Assembly (NCBI GenBank): GCA_027323595.1
Contig: DAHWBL010000253.1
Location: forward strand, 1-32,848
Source of the DNA: Acetobacteraceae bacterium
Lineage (GTDB): Bacteria; Pseudomonadota; Alphaproteobacteria; Acetobacterales; Acetobacteraceae
DNA length: 32,848 nucleotides
Reading direction: 5' to 3'
Part shown: one piece after another, positions 22,581-30,170 of the stretch
Layout of the letters: every line of letters starts with the position of its first letter
Position numbering within the stretch: the first letter of the stretch is position 1
Program-made: the position numbers and the translations under genes
The notes under the pieces: generated by a model
What the model saw: the letters and a program-made list of their open reading frames with translations, nothing else
Told to the model about the DNA's origin: nothing
The model's database searches: none

Positions 22581-23447
22581 TCAGTCGGCGAACACGACGG
22601 TTTTGTGGCCATTGATGATCACCCGGTCCTCCAGATGGTAGCGCACCCCGCGCGCCAGCACGCGGCGCTCGATGTCGCGCCCCTTGCGCACGAGGTCCTC
22701 GGGGGTGTCGCGATGGGTGATGCGCTCGACATCCTGCTCGATGATCGGCCCCTCATCGAGGTCCGGCGTGACGTAGTGGGCGGTGGCGCCGATGAGCTTC
22801 ACCCCGCGCGCGTGCGCCTGGTGATAAGGGCGGGCGCCCTTGAAGCCGGGCAGGAAGGAGTGATGGATGTTGATGCAGCGCCCCATCAGCCGCGAGGACA
22901 GATCGTCCGACAGGATTTGCATGTAGCGCGCCAGCACCACCAGATCGGCCTGGCTGGACTCGATCAGATCGAGCAGCCGCGCCTCGGCGGCGGCTTTTTC
23001 GCCTTTCGCCACGGCGATGTGATGGAACGGGATACCGGCCAGCTCGATGCCGGCGAGGCTCTCGCGCGGGTGGTTGGACACCACCGCCACCGGGTCCATC
23101 GGCAGCTCGTCGATCTTCCAGCGATAGAGCAGGTCTTCGAGGCAATGGTGAAAGCTGGAGACCATCAGCAGCACCTTTCGCCTCGCACTGCGCCGGCGCA
23201 TCGTCCAGCTCATGTCGAAGGCGCGCGCGATGGCGCCGAATTCCTCCACGATGGGGCCGAGATCACTGCCGCCGTCGGTGCGGTTGAACACCACGCGCAT
23301 GAAGAATTTGCCGGTCTCCGCGGCGTCATATTGCTGCGCGTCGGAGATGTTGGCGCCGTGGCGGAACAGATAGTTCGACACCGCCGCGACGATGCCTGGC
23401 CGGTTCGGACAGGACAGGGTGGCAATGAAATCTTCGGTGGCTGGCAT
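22581..23447 (-). CDS. purU: Formyltetrahydrofolate deformylase
   Basis: This 288-residue enzyme hydrolyses 10-formyl-THF to THF and formate. Residues about 5-85 form an ACT regulatory domain (LSCPNRPGIVAAVSNYL). Residues about 90-288 form the formyltransferase-fold domain, with the catalytic triad N183, H185 and D221 (INIHHSFLPGF, PDLDEGP) at GART-like spacing. An in-frame GTG 33 bases upstream lacks a ribosome-binding site, whereas the chosen ATG has AAGGA 9 bases upstream. In catabolic settings PurU recycles THF after C1 or formyl release and supplies formate. Here it lies between a glycosyltransferase and a substrate-binding protein, so housekeeping one-carbon balance is equally possible. 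Confidence 0.95.
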   Translation of the reverse strand: MPATEDFIATLSCPNRPGIVAAVSNYLFRHGANISDAQQYDAAETGKFFMRVVFNRTDGGSDLGPIVEEFGAIARAFDMSWTMRRRSARRKVLLMVSSFHHCLEDLLYRWKIDELPMDPVAVVSNHPRESLAGIELAGIPFHHIAVAKGEKAAAEARLLDLIESSQADLVVLARYMQILSDDLSSRLMGRCINIHHSFLPGFKGARPYHQAHARGVKLIGATAHYVTPDLDEGPIIEQDVERITHRDTPEDLVRKGRDIERRVLARGVRYHLEDRVIINGHKTVVFAD

Positions 23448-23501
23448 CGGGCACGGTCCTTGGGGCGGGTCGTCTGACACGCCGGACCATACGGGGGCTT
23501 T

Positions 23502-23535
23502 GCGATTTCGGCAAAATCGCCTGCCGCGGGCAGGC
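23502..23535. terminator. Two abutting hairpins after a solute-binding protein gene
   Basis: On the plus strand these are GCGATTT-CGGCA-AAATCGC (23502-23520) and GCCTGCC-GCG-GGCAGGC (23519-23535), both perfect 7-bp stems sharing two bases. The second touches the TAG of the minus-strand solute-binding protein gene. Neither is followed by a T-run, so termination is plausible but not proven. The two stems may be alternative structures. Confidence 0.4.
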
Positions 23536-24575
23536 TATTGGGCCTGCACGCCCTGATGCGCCAGCGCGGCCACCACGCCTGCGTCGGCGGCGGCGCCGAC
23601 ACCGGCGAACAGCGCGCGCGCGCGCAGCAGCGGCGCGGTATCGACCAGCTTCGTCAGATCGAGCCCCGGCTTCATCTGCCCGCCCGCCTCCAGCGTGTGC
23701 TGGAGCCAGGCGAGGCGCTGCATCGGCGGCTCGAAGCTGGTGTCGAGCACGCCAAGGCGCATCGGCTGGTCGTAGCCATCCTCGGGCTCGGGCGCACTGG
23801 CGGGCGCGTGGGTGATCGCGCGGGTGAGCGCGATGGTGGCGTCGCGATGCGCCATCGACCAGTGATAGGCGGCCATCTCCGCCGCCAGGAAGCGCGCCAC
23901 CGCGTCCGGCTTGGCCGCCACCAGCGCGCCGGAGGTGAAATAGCAGCGATAGGGCGCGAGCGGGGTGACCTCCTCGGCGCGCGCGACCACGTGCAGGCCA
24001 AGCCCGATCGCGCGGGTTTCGTATTCGGACGGGGTGGCGGTGGCGGCGAGGACGCCGGTGGCGATCGCGTTGATCAGGTCCGAGGGCACGCCGGCGGCGA
24101 CGAAGCGCACTTCGTTCGGCGCCACCCCCACGGTTGCGAGGGCGGCGCGCATGAAGATGTCGGGCGCGGAGCCAGGCGAGGAGATGCCCAGTGTCTTGCC
24201 GCGCAGATCGACGAGCGTGCCGACCGATGCGTTGGCGATCAGGCGGTAGGTCTGCCGGTTCCAGCCGCAGCCGACGATTTTCACATCCGCGCCGCGGCTG
24301 GCGGCCACCAGCGGGCTGGCCGGGCCGCCGATATAGCTGTCGAGTTCGCCGGCCAGCATGGCCTTGAGCAGCAGCGGGTCTCCCTTCAGCGCCAGCATGG
24401 TGATGTCGATGCCGAACGGCGCGCCGAAGCCGCCGCGCGAGGCCATGTACATCATCCCGGCATCGCCATTGGGCAGCACCGTGCCCTCGCGCCAGGCAAT
24501 GGCATCCGCGGCCGCGGCCGCGCCCGTCCACAGGCTGGCCAGCAGCATGACCGATCGCCCCAAGCCCCCACGCAT
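23535..24575 (-). CDS. NMT1-type ABC transporter substrate-binding protein (orphan)
   Basis: This is a 346-residue periplasmic protein of the NMT1/SsuA-like (taurine, nitrate, pyrimidine precursor) group. A clear Sec signal peptide ends near residue 24 (MLLASLWTGAAAAADA). The mature part has the expected two-lobe pattern, including LDSYIGGPASPLVAASRG, VDLRGKTLGISSPGSAPD and PSDLINAIATG. The ATG at 24575 is preferred because GGGG lies 5 bases upstream; an ATG at 24587 is the alternative. No ABC permease or ATPase gene is adjacent, so it must work with a system encoded elsewhere or act alone. It is divergent from the LLM flavin monooxygenase gene. Confidence 0.85.
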   Translation of the reverse strand: MRGGLGRSVMLLASLWTGAAAAADAIAWREGTVLPNGDAGMMYMASRGGFGAPFGIDITMLALKGDPLLLKAMLAGELDSYIGGPASPLVAASRGADVKIVGCGWNRQTYRLIANASVGTLVDLRGKTLGISSPGSAPDIFMRAALATVGVAPNEVRFVAAGVPSDLINAIATGVLAATATPSEYETRAIGLGLHVVARAEEVTPLAPYRCYFTSGALVAAKPDAVARFLAAEMAAYHWSMAHRDATIALTRAITHAPASAPEPEDGYDQPMRLGVLDTSFEPPMQRLAWLQHTLEAGGQMKPGLDLTKLVDTAPLLRARALFAGVGAAADAGVVAALAHQGVQAQ

Positions 24576-24629
24576 ACGCGCCCCCATGCTGATCCGACGG
24601 TTCAGGCAAGTTTCGAGCCGGCATCCTGG

Positions 24630-24659
24630 TTGACCGTGCCCGGACATTCCAAGCACAAT
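24630..24659 (+). promoter_or_regulatory. Possible sigma-70 promoter of the LLM monooxygenase gene
   Basis: TTGACC and CACAAT are separated by 18 bases, in the 116-bp divergent region upstream of the ATG at 24692. The -35 matches 5 of 6 and the -10 matches 4 of 6 of the consensus. Confidence 0.35.
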
Positions 24660-24691
24660 CGTATGACCAGTGGAAAATAGGTGGGGCGATC

Positions 24692-25765
24692 ATGGAATTC
24701 GGCATCATGTCCAACGGCTTTCGGCCGCACACCTCCGCCGGCCAGACCTATGACGAGGACATCGCCGAGATCGTGCTGGCCGACCAGCTCGGTTTTCGCG
24801 ACGCCTATATCAGCGAGCATCACGCCGAACCGCCGCATCTGGACCGGGTGGACACGATCCCCGTGCCGGAGCTGATGATGTGCAAGGCCGCCGCGCTGAC
24901 CAGCCGCATCCGCATGGGCGCGGCGGTGAAGCTCGCGCATCTGCAACATCCGGTGGATGTCGCGGTGTCCGCCGCGGTGACCGACCATATGCTCGGCGGG
25001 CGCTTTATTTTCGGTTTTGGCACCGGCTTCGGCAATCCGTCCTTTTGCGAGGAACGCGGGCTGAGTTTCGACGACCGCCATGAGCGGCTGCGCGAATCCA
25101 TCGCGTTCATCGAAAAATGCTGGAGCAGCCGCACCCCGTTCGACTGGGAGGGCAAGCATTGGCAGGGGCGCGGGGTGCTGATGCTGCCCAAGCCGGTCAA
25201 TGCGCAGATGCCGATGGCGGTGGACACCGATACCGACGCGATGATCGAGCACGCCGCGCGCAATGGCTGGACGCTGCTGATCGCCTTTGTCGAGAATGCC
25301 GAACGCATTCGCCACAAGGTCGAGCTGTATGTCGCCGCCGGTCGCGCCGCCGGACAGCCGGACCCGATGCGCCGGATCGCGGTGGCGCGCGCGGTCTACA
25401 TCGCCGATTCGAAGCAGCAGGCGATGGACGACATGCGCGAGGCGGTGGCGATCGAGGTGGGGGTGCAGGCGCAGCGCGGCTTTTTGAACATGATGCGCCA
25501 GCGCTATGGCATCGAAATCCGCGCCGACCACACCGCGATCGAGCAACTGGTCGAAGCCGGACTGTATATCGTCGGCACACCCGACGAGGTGGCGGCGCGG
25601 CTGATCGATTTCCATGCGGTGAGCGGCGGGTGGGGCACCTTCATGATCGTGTGCGGCAAGGCGTGGGCGGACCGTGCGCGGCGGGCGCGGTCGATGCGGT
25701 TGTTCATGGAGCAGGTGGCGCCGAGGCTGCGCGCGCTGGAACAGCCGGCGGTGGCCGCGCAATAG
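24692..25765 (+). CDS. LLM-class flavin-dependent monooxygenase (bacterial luciferase-like)
   Basis: This 357-residue TIM-barrel flavoprotein of the luciferase-like family has an N-terminal MEFGIMSNGFRPH strand, ADQLGFRDAYISEHH with the family EHH motif, DHMLGGRFIFGFGTGFG, and a C-terminal GTPDEVAARL helix. Such enzymes use reduced FMN or F420 and O2 to oxidise substrates ranging from alkanesulfonates and pyrimidines (RutA) to cyclic ketones and terpenes. A partner flavin reductase is not encoded here. A good ribosome-binding site (AGGTGGGG) precedes the ATG. It sits between two orphan NMT1-type binding proteins. This resembles oxygenolytic N- or S-compound scavenging loci (as with ssuD), but the substrate cannot be deduced. 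Confidence 0.88.
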   Translation: MEFGIMSNGFRPHTSAGQTYDEDIAEIVLADQLGFRDAYISEHHAEPPHLDRVDTIPVPELMMCKAAALTSRIRMGAAVKLAHLQHPVDVAVSAAVTDHMLGGRFIFGFGTGFGNPSFCEERGLSFDDRHERLRESIAFIEKCWSSRTPFDWEGKHWQGRGVLMLPKPVNAQMPMAVDTDTDAMIEHAARNGWTLLIAFVENAERIRHKVELYVAAGRAAGQPDPMRRIAVARAVYIADSKQQAMDDMREAVAIEVGVQAQRGFLNMMRQRYGIEIRADHTAIEQLVEAGLYIVGTPDEVAARLIDFHAVSGGWGTFMIVCGKAWADRARRARSMRLFMEQVAPRLRALEQPAVAAQ

Positions 25766-25785
25766 GGCGCGGGGCGGCGCGGCGG

Positions 25786-25905
25786 TTAAATGACTTCCGA
25801 AGAAACATCTACGTTTTTGAAAATTAAGATTATATCGAAACGTTGGATTTTTGTTTCCAATGCGTGGCAAAACAGTTCATTGTCATTGAATAATTTCCGG
25901 ACGCG
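25786..25905. promoter_or_regulatory. AT-rich intergenic tract with inverted repeats
   Basis: This tract of about 120 bp is markedly AT-rich against GC-rich surroundings and carries no gene. It holds ACGTTT (25811-25816) with AAACGT (25838-25843), a TTGGA-N8-TCCAA stem (25843-25860), and a direct repeat of TCATTG (25878-25889). A possible -10 AATAAT (25889-25894) has only a weak TGGCAA -35, which suggests activator dependence. It probably forms the regulatory region of the downstream binding-protein gene. Confidence 0.4.
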
Positions 25906-25973
25906 CAAAATGCCGTCGCGGTAAGGCCGGGCCTGCCCCCGCGCCGATCATGAGTGGAGCGGAGGGTTTGTTC

Positions 25974-27017
25974 ATGCTCATCGGCCGCCGCCGGGCGATC
26001 GCCCGGTCGCTGCTCGCCGTGCCCGCGCTTGCGTTGCCCGGTCTTGCGTTGCCCGGTCTTGCCGCGTCGCCAGCCCGGGCCGATGGCGGGCAGCGGGTGC
26101 GCATCGGGGTGTTGCGCCTGTCCTCGTCCGGCGCGGTGTTCATCGCCAAGAGCCGCGGCTATTTCGCCGATGCCGGCCTTGATGCCGAACTGGTCTTTTT
26201 CGACGCCGCTCAGCCGATCGCGCTCGCCGCAGCGTCCGGCGACATCGATATCGGTGTGTCGGCCTTCACCACGGCCTTGTTCACGCTCGCCCGGCGCGGC
26301 GCGCTGTCGGTCATCGCCGGGCAGAGCCGCGAAGCGCCAGGCTATCCGCTGATCGGCTATCTCGCCTCCACCCATGCGCCGGCGGCGAGCAAATTCTATC
26401 GGCCGCAGGATTTCGTCGGCCACACGATCGGGATCACCCAGACCGGCTCGACATTTCAAGACAGCCTCGGGTTGCTGGCCGACAAATATCATTTTCCGCT
26501 GGATCAGGTGCGGCTGACGGCGCTGCAATCGCTGGCCAACGTAGCCGCGGCGGTCAGGAGCGGTACGGTTGACGGTGCGCTTCTGCCGGTCACCACCGCG
26601 AGGCCGCTGCTGGATTCGGGCGATGCCAGGCTGCTCGGCTGGGTGGGCGACATCACCCCATGGCAACTCGGCGCCGCGTTCGTCTCCGGCCGCGCGCGCG
26701 CCAACACCGGCATGATCACCCGCTTTCTCACCGCCTATCGCCGCGGGCTGCACGAGTATCATGACGTCCTGCTCGCCGCAGAGCAGGACGGGGTGGTGCC
26801 GGTGACCGCGCAGACGCAGCCGCTGCTGGCCATGATCGCCGAGGCCACCGGCCAGAGCATCGAGCAGGTTCGCATCGGCCTGCCCTATGTCGATCCCGAT
26901 GGGCGGCTGGACCTCGCCGATGTCGCCAACCAGATCGCCTGGAACCAGAAGCAGGGCTTTCTTGATCGCGGCTTCGGCCTCGACCAGGTGATCGACCGGC
27001 GCTTCGTCACCTACTGA
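25974..27017 (+). CDS. NMT1-type ABC transporter substrate-binding protein (orphan, second)
   Basis: This is a 347-residue periplasmic binding protein. Its N-terminus, GRRRAIARSLL followed by a long hydrophobic Ala/Leu/Pro stretch and SPARA, could be a Tat or Sec signal. The mature region has RVRIGVLRLSSSGAVFIAKSRG, YFADAGLDAELVFFDA, GDIDIGVSAFTTALFTLARR and FVGHTIGITQTGS, typical of NMT1/SsuA-like proteins. The ATG at 25974 is preferred over one at 25950 because GGAGGG lies 7 bases upstream of it. No permease or ATPase follows; the next operon is the complete urea transporter with its own binding protein. It may deliver the substrate of the neighbouring monooxygenase. Confidence 0.87.
   Translation: MLIGRRRAIARSLLAVPALALPGLALPGLAASPARADGGQRVRIGVLRLSSSGAVFIAKSRGYFADAGLDAELVFFDAAQPIALAAASGDIDIGVSAFTTALFTLARRGALSVIAGQSREAPGYPLIGYLASTHAPAASKFYRPQDFVGHTIGITQTGSTFQDSLGLLADKYHFPLDQVRLTALQSLANVAAAVRSGTVDGALLPVTTARPLLDSGDARLLGWVGDITPWQLGAAFVSGRARANTGMITRFLTAYRRGLHEYHDVLLAAEQDGVVPVTAQTQPLLAMIAEATGQSIEQVRIGLPYVDPDGRLDLADVANQIAWNQKQGFLDRGFGLDQVIDRRFVTY
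26031..26060 (+). repeat. Tandem duplication of a 15-bp unit in a signal-peptide coding region
   Basis: Two exact head-to-tail copies of GCGTTGCCCGGTCTT encode the repeated ALPGL pentapeptide in the signal sequence of the binding protein. It keeps the frame and lengthens the hydrophobic core, and is probably a replication-slippage product. Confidence 0.9.
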
Positions 27018-27061
27018 CGGCCACCGCCAGCCGCGAAGCATGCCGCTTTGCCGGGGCTGTG

Positions 27062-27081
27062 CGCAAATCGCGGGCATTGCG
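27062..27081. promoter_or_regulatory. Candidate activator dyad upstream of urtA, CGCAA-N10-TTGCG
   Basis: A perfect 5+5 inverted repeat is centred about 69 bp upstream of the -24 element of the sigma-54-type promoter, where an enhancer-binding protein such as NtrC could bind. It does not match the NtrC consensus closely, so the assignment is tentative. Confidence 0.25.
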
Positions 27082-27139
27082 TCGTGCCCAATCGTTAGGC
27101 AGCCGATCCGGCGCCATTTGCCACCCGATCATGGCGGCA

Positions 27140-27155
27140 TGGCATGGAGCTTGCA
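27140..27155 (+). promoter_or_regulatory. Sigma-54 (RpoN) promoter of the urt operon
   Basis: TGGCATGGAGCTTGCA matches the consensus TGGCACG-N4-TTGCA at every conserved position except one C-to-T change. The invariant GG (27141-27142) and GC (27153-27154) are at the exact -24/-12 spacing. Transcription would start near 27166, about 30 bp before the urtA ATG. Urea uptake is commonly under nitrogen (NtrC/RpoN) control, which agrees. Confidence 0.75.
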
Positions 27156-27195
27156 CCCTTCCGACCATCTCAGACACCACAGGAAGGGAACCGGA

Positions 27196-28509
27196 ATGGC
27201 TTCGCTCAGAAAACTCCTCGCCGGCGCAACGTTTGCCGCCGGCGTCGCGGCCGCGGCACTTGCCCCGGTCGTTGCCCCGCGCACCGCTCTGGCCGCCGAT
27301 GACACCATCAAGGTCGGCATTTTGCACTCGCTGTCGGGCACCATGGCAATCAGCGAGACCACGTTGAAAGACGTCATGCTGATGCTGATCGAGGATCAGA
27401 ACAAAAAGGGCGGCCTGCTGGGCAAGAAACTCGAAGCCGTGGTGGTCGATCCGGCGTCGGACTGGCCGCTGTTCGCCGAAAAGGCGCGTGAGCTGATCTC
27501 GGTGGACAAGGTCGCCGCGGTGTTTGGCTGCTGGACCTCGGTGTCGCGCAAATCCGTGCTGCCGGTGTTCGAGGAGCTGAACTCCATCCTGTTCTACCCC
27601 GTGCAGTATGAGGGCGAGGAGAGCAGCAGGAACGTGTTCTATACCGGCGCCGCACCGAACCAGCAGGCGATCCCGGCGGTGGATTATCTGGCCAAGGAAG
27701 AAGGCGTGAAGCGCTGGGTTCTGGCCGGAACCGATTACGTTTATCCGCGCACCACCAACAAGATTCTGGAAGCCTATCTGAAATCCAAGGGCGTGAAGGA
27801 TGAGGACATCCTGATCAACTACACCCCGTTCGGTCATTCCGACTGGCAGGGCATCGTTTCGCAGATCAAGAAGTTCGGCACCGCCGGCAAGAAAACCGCG
27901 GTTATCTCCACCATCAATGGTGACGCCAACGTGCCGTTCTACAAGGAGCTCGGCAACCAGGGCATCAAGGCGACCGACATTCCGGTCATCGCCTTCTCGG
28001 TCGGTGAGGAAGAACTGGCCGGCATGGACACCAAGCCGCTGCTCGGCCACCTGGCGGCGTGGAACTATTTCGAGAGCGTCAAGAGCCCGGCGAACAAGGC
28101 GTTCATCGACCGCTGGCACGCCTACACCAAGAATGCGAAGCGTACCACCAACGATCCGATGGAGGCACATGTCATCGGCTTCAACATGTGGATCAAGGCG
28201 GTTGAGAAGGCCGGGACAACCGACCCGTCGAAGGTGATCGATGCCATGATCGGCGTCGCGGTGCCCAATCTGTCCGGCGGCATCGCCACGATGATGCCCA
28301 ATCACCACATCACCAAGCCGGTGCTGATCGGCGAGATCGAGAATAACGGCCAGTTCAACATCGTCTCGCAGACCCCCGGCACGATCGTCGCGCAGGAATG
28401 GTCGCCCTATCTCGAAGGCTCGCGCGATCTGATCGCGGATTGGCGTGCGCCGATGAGCTGCGGCAACTACAACGTGAAGCTCGGCAAGTGCGGCGGCGCC
28501 AGCAAATAG
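27196..28509 (+). CDS. urtA: Urea ABC transporter, substrate-binding protein
   Basis: This is a 437-residue periplasmic binding protein. The signal peptide runs to about residue 34 (ending ALAADD). The mature N-terminus, IKVGILHSLSGTMAISE then TTLKDVMLMLIEDQNKKGGL, is characteristic of UrtA, as is the FGCWTSVSRKSVLPVFEE segment and LFYPVQYEGEE. It captures urea for the UrtBC/DE transporter encoded downstream. The ATG at 27196 follows AGGAAGGGAA. It is related to branched-chain amino acid binding proteins, but the UrtA motifs and the ureD gene at the end of the operon fix the identity. It is preceded by a sigma-54 promoter and followed by a terminator-like hairpin. Confidence 0.95.
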   Translation: MASLRKLLAGATFAAGVAAAALAPVVAPRTALAADDTIKVGILHSLSGTMAISETTLKDVMLMLIEDQNKKGGLLGKKLEAVVVDPASDWPLFAEKARELISVDKVAAVFGCWTSVSRKSVLPVFEELNSILFYPVQYEGEESSRNVFYTGAAPNQQAIPAVDYLAKEEGVKRWVLAGTDYVYPRTTNKILEAYLKSKGVKDEDILINYTPFGHSDWQGIVSQIKKFGTAGKKTAVISTINGDANVPFYKELGNQGIKATDIPVIAFSVGEEELAGMDTKPLLGHLAAWNYFESVKSPANKAFIDRWHAYTKNAKRTTNDPMEAHVIGFNMWIKAVEKAGTTDPSKVIDAMIGVAVPNLSGGIATMMPNHHITKPVLIGEIENNGQFNIVSQTPGTIVAQEWSPYLEGSRDLIADWRAPMSCGNYNVKLGKCGGASK

Positions 28510-28525
28510 CGGCGCGCGACCAGGG

Positions 28526-28560
28526 CGGGGTGGCCAGCCGGCCGCCCCGTCGCTTTTTTT
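28526..28560 (+). terminator. Intrinsic terminator/attenuator between urtA and urtB
   Basis: GGGGTGGCC (28527-28535), loop AGCC and GGCCGCCCC (28540-28548) form a 9-bp GC stem with one T-G wobble, closed by an outer C-G pair. Seven T residues follow at 28554-28560. It sits in the 65-bp gap inside the urt operon, so it probably lets the binding protein be made in excess over the membrane and ATPase subunits. Confidence 0.8.
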
Positions 28561-28574
28561 CCAAGCTGGAACTC

Positions 28575-30170
28575 ATGATGTTGCGTGCCGCGCTCTTGCT
28601 GTTGCTTGTCCTGTTCGGCCCGCTCGCCGCCCGCGCCGAGGATGCGCCCGCCAATCCGGGCTGGTCACTGCTGTCGGGCAGCTACGACGATCTGCGCCAC
28701 GGCGTCGAGGAACTGGCCACTTCGGGCGCACCCAATGTCGCCACCGCGCTGGACGCGCTGATGGCTGGTCAACTGGTTGTCGATGGGGACAGCCATCTTT
28801 TCATCCAGGCCGATGACGGCAGCCTCGTCGATGCGATCACCGGCGCGCCGGTGGGCGGGGATGCGGTCGATGCCGACACGCTGCGCCCGATCCGCGTCAA
28901 CAACGCGGTGCGCCGTGCGATCGAGGCCGCGCTGGGAAATCTGCGTCTGTTCTCGACCGACCCCGCCATTCGCCGCGCGGCTGCCGACGCCGTGTTCAAG
29001 GCGCGCGATGCCGCCGCCCTGCCCGCGCTCGACCGTGCCATCGCGCAGGAAAAAGACAGCTCCATCCGCACTGCTTTGCAACAGGCGCGTGCTGCGGCGA
29101 TCCTCGCCGGCAATGCGCCGGAGGCCGACCGTCTCGCGGCCGTGGCCACCATCGCCGCACGCGGCGACATCGATGCGCGCTCGGTTCTCGCAAGCCTTGG
29201 CGACCAGCCGGCCACGGTTGCCACCGCCGCGGCGACCGCGCTGACATCGCTGGATCGCATCGCCCAACTGTGGGGCGTTCTGCAATCGGTCTATTATGGC
29301 GTCAGCCTCGGATCGGTTCTGCTGCTCGCCGCAGCCGGGCTTGCCATCACCTTCGGCGTGATGGGCGTGATCAACATGGCGCATGGCGAAATGGTGATGC
29401 TCGGCGCCTACACCACCTATGTCGTGCAGCAATTTTTCCGCGACCACGCCCCTGCCCTGTTCGGCCTCAGCCTGCCGATCGCGGTGCCGCTTGCCTTCAT
29501 CGTCGCCGGCGCGGTTGGCATCGCGATCGAGCGTGGGCTGATCCGGTTTCTGTATGGCAGGCCGCTTGAAACATTGCTGGCGACCTGGGGATTGTCGCTG
29601 ATCCTGCAACAGTTTGTGCGCACGATCTTCGGCCCGTCCAACCGCGAGGTCGGCACGCCGGATTGGATGAGCGGCGCGTTCCAGCTTGGCGGACTGACCA
29701 TCACCTGGAACCGTCTGATCATCATTCTGTTCGCCATCGTGGTGCTGGCGGCGCTGATGGCGGTGCTGCGTTTCACCGCACTTGGGTTGCAGATGCGCGC
29801 GGTGACGCAGAACCGGCGGATGGCGGCATCGATGGGCATTCGCACGCCATGGATCGACGCACTCACCTTCGGCCTGGGCTCCGGTGTGGCCGGCATTGCC
29901 GGTGTCGCGCTCAGCCAGATCGACAATGTCAGCCCCAATCTTGGCCAGGGCTACATCATCGACAGCTTCATGGTGGTGGTGTTCGGTGGTGTCGGTAATC
30001 TGTGGGGCACCGTGCTCGGCGCGCTGACGCTTGGCGTGGTCAACAAATTTCTTGAACCGATCGCCGGTGCGGTGCTCGGCAAGATCGCGGTTCTGGTGCT
30101 GCTGATCCTGTTCATCCAGCGCCGCCCCCGCGGCATGTTTCCGCTGCGTGGCCGCGCGGTGGAATCATGA
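28575..30170 (+). CDS. urtB: Urea ABC transporter, permease UrtB
   Basis: This 531-residue LivH-type permease has the features of UrtB: a signal peptide (LLLLLVLFGPLAARAED), a periplasmic extension of about 210 residues, and a membrane domain from about residue 235. The membrane domain begins SVYYGVSLGSVLLLAAAGLA and contains GVMGVINMAHGEMVMLGAY. The extra N-terminal region separates UrtB from plain LivH. The start is ATGATG at 28575, with AGCTGGA just upstream. The stop overlaps urtC by 4 bases. With UrtC it forms the urea channel through the inner membrane. Confidence 0.94.
   Translation: MMLRAALLLLLVLFGPLAARAEDAPANPGWSLLSGSYDDLRHGVEELATSGAPNVATALDALMAGQLVVDGDSHLFIQADDGSLVDAITGAPVGGDAVDADTLRPIRVNNAVRRAIEAALGNLRLFSTDPAIRRAAADAVFKARDAAALPALDRAIAQEKDSSIRTALQQARAAAILAGNAPEADRLAAVATIAARGDIDARSVLASLGDQPATVATAAATALTSLDRIAQLWGVLQSVYYGVSLGSVLLLAAAGLAITFGVMGVINMAHGEMVMLGAYTTYVVQQFFRDHAPALFGLSLPIAVPLAFIVAGAVGIAIERGLIRFLYGRPLETLLATWGLSLILQQFVRTIFGPSNREVGTPDWMSGAFQLGGLTITWNRLIIILFAIVVLAALMAVLRFTALGLQMRAVTQNRRMAASMGIRTPWIDALTFGLGSGVAGIAGVALSQIDNVSPNLGQGYIIDSFMVVVFGGVGNLWGTVLGALTLGVVNKFLEPIAGAVLGKIAVLVLLILFIQRRPRGMFPLRGRAVES

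Noticed and set aside
20694..23477. A very long open frame (927 codons) on the plus strand
   Set aside because: It runs antisense to the glycosyltransferase and purU and through hddC/gmhB in another frame. It shows no family motifs, only low-complexity Arg/Gly/His/Ala composition, as expected for shadow frames in GC-rich DNA.
23448..23534. Riboswitch upstream of purU
   Set aside because: The hairpins here do not match the known glycine or tetrahydrofolate riboswitch layouts, and the space before the purU start is too short for a full aptamer plus expression platform.
25766..25973. Small protein gene or insertion-sequence remnant in the AT-rich gap
   Set aside because: No open frame with a ribosome-binding site and no terminal inverted repeats flanked by target duplication were found.
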